Part shown: one piece after another, positions 4,388 through 5,098 of the stretch | Position numbering within the stretch: position 1 is the first letter of the stretch | Layout of the letters: the number at the start of each line of letters is the position of its first letter | NCBI GenBank assembly: GCA_938044045.1 | Contig: CALIQN010000006.1 | Location: forward strand, 1 to 5,098 | Reading direction: 5' to 3' | DNA length: 5,098 bases | DNA from: an uncultured Peptococcaceae bacterium | Lineage (GTDB): Bacteria; Bacillota; Peptococcia; Peptococcales; Peptococcaceae | Made by a program: the position numbers and the translations under genes | The notes under the pieces: model-generated | What the model saw: only the letters and a program-made list of their open reading frames with translations | The model's database searches: none | What the model was told of the DNA's origin: nothing

Positions 4388-5098
4388 ATGAAATGTATCA
4401 TTTATGATGATAATTTAAGTCATGATCAGAAATTTTTGCGTAAGGGTCTTGAGTTAAATCAAGAAATTAAAGCAGAAGGTTTTGAGGGGTCGCAATTTGA
4501 TTTTGCCTTTGGTGTGGGTGAAGGACAACTTTTAGCCTTGCACTTAGCAGGTGCCTATTCTGATCATTCCATTTTAGCCCTTGCTCAAGCAAGAAGAGAG
4601 GCAATTGATCAAGCCGCTGATCCCTCTTTAGTAACAGCACTTGTGACAACGCCAAGGATGGATGATTTGTTAGAGCTGGTTTCTTCTCTATCAGACCAAA
4701 ATAATCTTTTAAATGTGGTGGATCATTTTTCTAAAGAAGATATTTTACTTTCTGGAAAGAAAAGGATTTTGGATAAAGTCTGTGCCAGTATGCCTGAGAT
4801 AGGGTGTCGGTTGCTTTATGAGAATCAAGCCCTCCATATGATTTATGCGAAAGAAGCAATTGCACATTATGCTGAGACCTTAAGAGAGCATGAAATTTTT
4901 CCATTAGATTTTCCTGTTATTAATACAAGAAATATGCAGTTAATTGAGCATCATGAACTGGCGCAAGAACTTTTGGATAGCTTAACCTTGCCACAAAACT
5001 TTATGTCCGCTATTCGTTTTGCAAGTATGTTAGGCGTAGATGACTTTACGATTGTTTCAAATAAGACCTTGGATTTAGAAAAAATTATTTTAAAAACG
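4388..5098 (+). CDS. FabD-like acyltransferase-fold protein, probable pseudoenzyme (3' end outside window)
   Basis: The frame stays open for 237 codons to the window edge. ATG follows AAGGAG (4371-4376) by 11 nt, and an in-frame TAG at 4382-4384 rules out an earlier start. By eye it aligns with malonyl-CoA:ACP transacylase from just before the nucleophile elbow to near the C-terminus. FGVGEGQLLALHLAGAYS (41-58) matches the GHSLGEYSALVAAGAL region. NVVDHFSKEDILLSG (109-123) matches the NYNSPGQIVISG region, ALHMIYAKEA (148-157) the His-containing segment, and GVDDFTIVSNKTLDLEKII (216-234) the GVxxFxEVGPGKVLTGLI end. The nucleophilic Ser is Gly44. Arg69 and His150 sit where E. coli Arg117 and His201 would be (Gly44 to Arg69 is 25 residues, as Ser92 to Arg117). 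About 45 N-terminal residues, including the GQG loop, are missing. It is probably non-catalytic and may bind acyl chains or ACP. The homology rests on remembered family sequence. Confidence 0.55.
   Translation, partial: MKCIIYDDNLSHDQKFLRKGLELNQEIKAEGFEGSQFDFAFGVGEGQLLALHLAGAYSDHSILALAQARREAIDQAADPSLVTALVTTPRMDDLLELVSSLSDQNNLLNVVDHFSKEDILLSGKKRILDKVCASMPEIGCRLLYENQALHMIYAKEAIAHYAETLREHEIFPLDFPVINTRNMQLIEHHELAQELLDSLTLPQNFMSAIRFASMLGVDDFTIVSNKTLDLEKIILKT

Noticed and set aside
4321..4390. Frameshift explaining the missing N-terminus of the FabD-like protein
   Set aside because: The DegV-like gene, intact to its last motif, occupies the preceding sequence, so there is no room for a displaced N-terminal segment.
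4467..4655. 62-codon open frame on the - strand
   Set aside because: It is antisense to the FabD-like frame, which is longer, has a ribosome binding site and aligns with a protein family.
1..5098. CRISPR array, insertion sequence, prophage or toxin-antitoxin system
   Set aside because: No spaced direct repeats, transposase, integrase or terminal repeats are visible. The tRNA genes are intact and no attachment-site duplication was seen.

Overview
The window reads as chromosomal, AT-rich DNA from a low-GC Bacillota. Strong GGAGG-type ribosome binding sites, sigma-A-like promoters, tRNAs without encoded CCA and the gene order mtaB - HIT protein - rpsU all fit. That order, with a HIT gene between mtaB and rpsU, is one I associate with Clostridia and Negativicutes rather than Bacillus. 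A Negativicutes-like anaerobe is my best guess, but nothing in the window proves it.

Layout. Positions 1-121 hold the 3' part of a 5S rRNA and the rRNA operon terminator. Next come a short promoter region with an imperfect inverted repeat and an unrecognised 119-residue gene (223-582) that ends in a strong terminator. A translation block follows on the + strand: mtaB (tRNA ms2t6A modification), a HIT-family nucleotide hydrolase whose ribosome binding site overlaps the mtaB stop codon, and rpsU (ribosomal protein S21) with its own near-consensus promoter. rpsU converges on an unrecognised 112-residue gene on the - strand. The two genes share one very long palindrome that contains both stop codons and the last four codons of each. 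Further right on the - strand lies a compact tRNA-Cys(GCA)-tRNA-Leu(UAA) operon with its own promoter and a perfect 17-bp terminator stem. Divergent from it, on the + strand, is a two-gene unit: a DegV/FakB-like fatty-acid-binding protein, followed by a reading frame open to the window edge (4388-5098).

How the genes fit together. Most of the window serves translation: rRNA, tRNAs, tRNA modification and S21. The right end looks lipid-related. The last reading frame aligns by eye with the malonyl-CoA:ACP transacylase (FabD) fold. It lacks the N-terminal region and has Gly in place of the nucleophilic Ser, yet keeps an Arg and a His at the spacings expected for the FabD substrate-binding Arg and catalytic His. 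A FabD-like pseudoenzyme next to a fatty-acid-binding protein is the most interesting candidate for something undescribed here. The 28-bp palindrome shared by the ends of two convergent genes is the most striking DNA-level feature.
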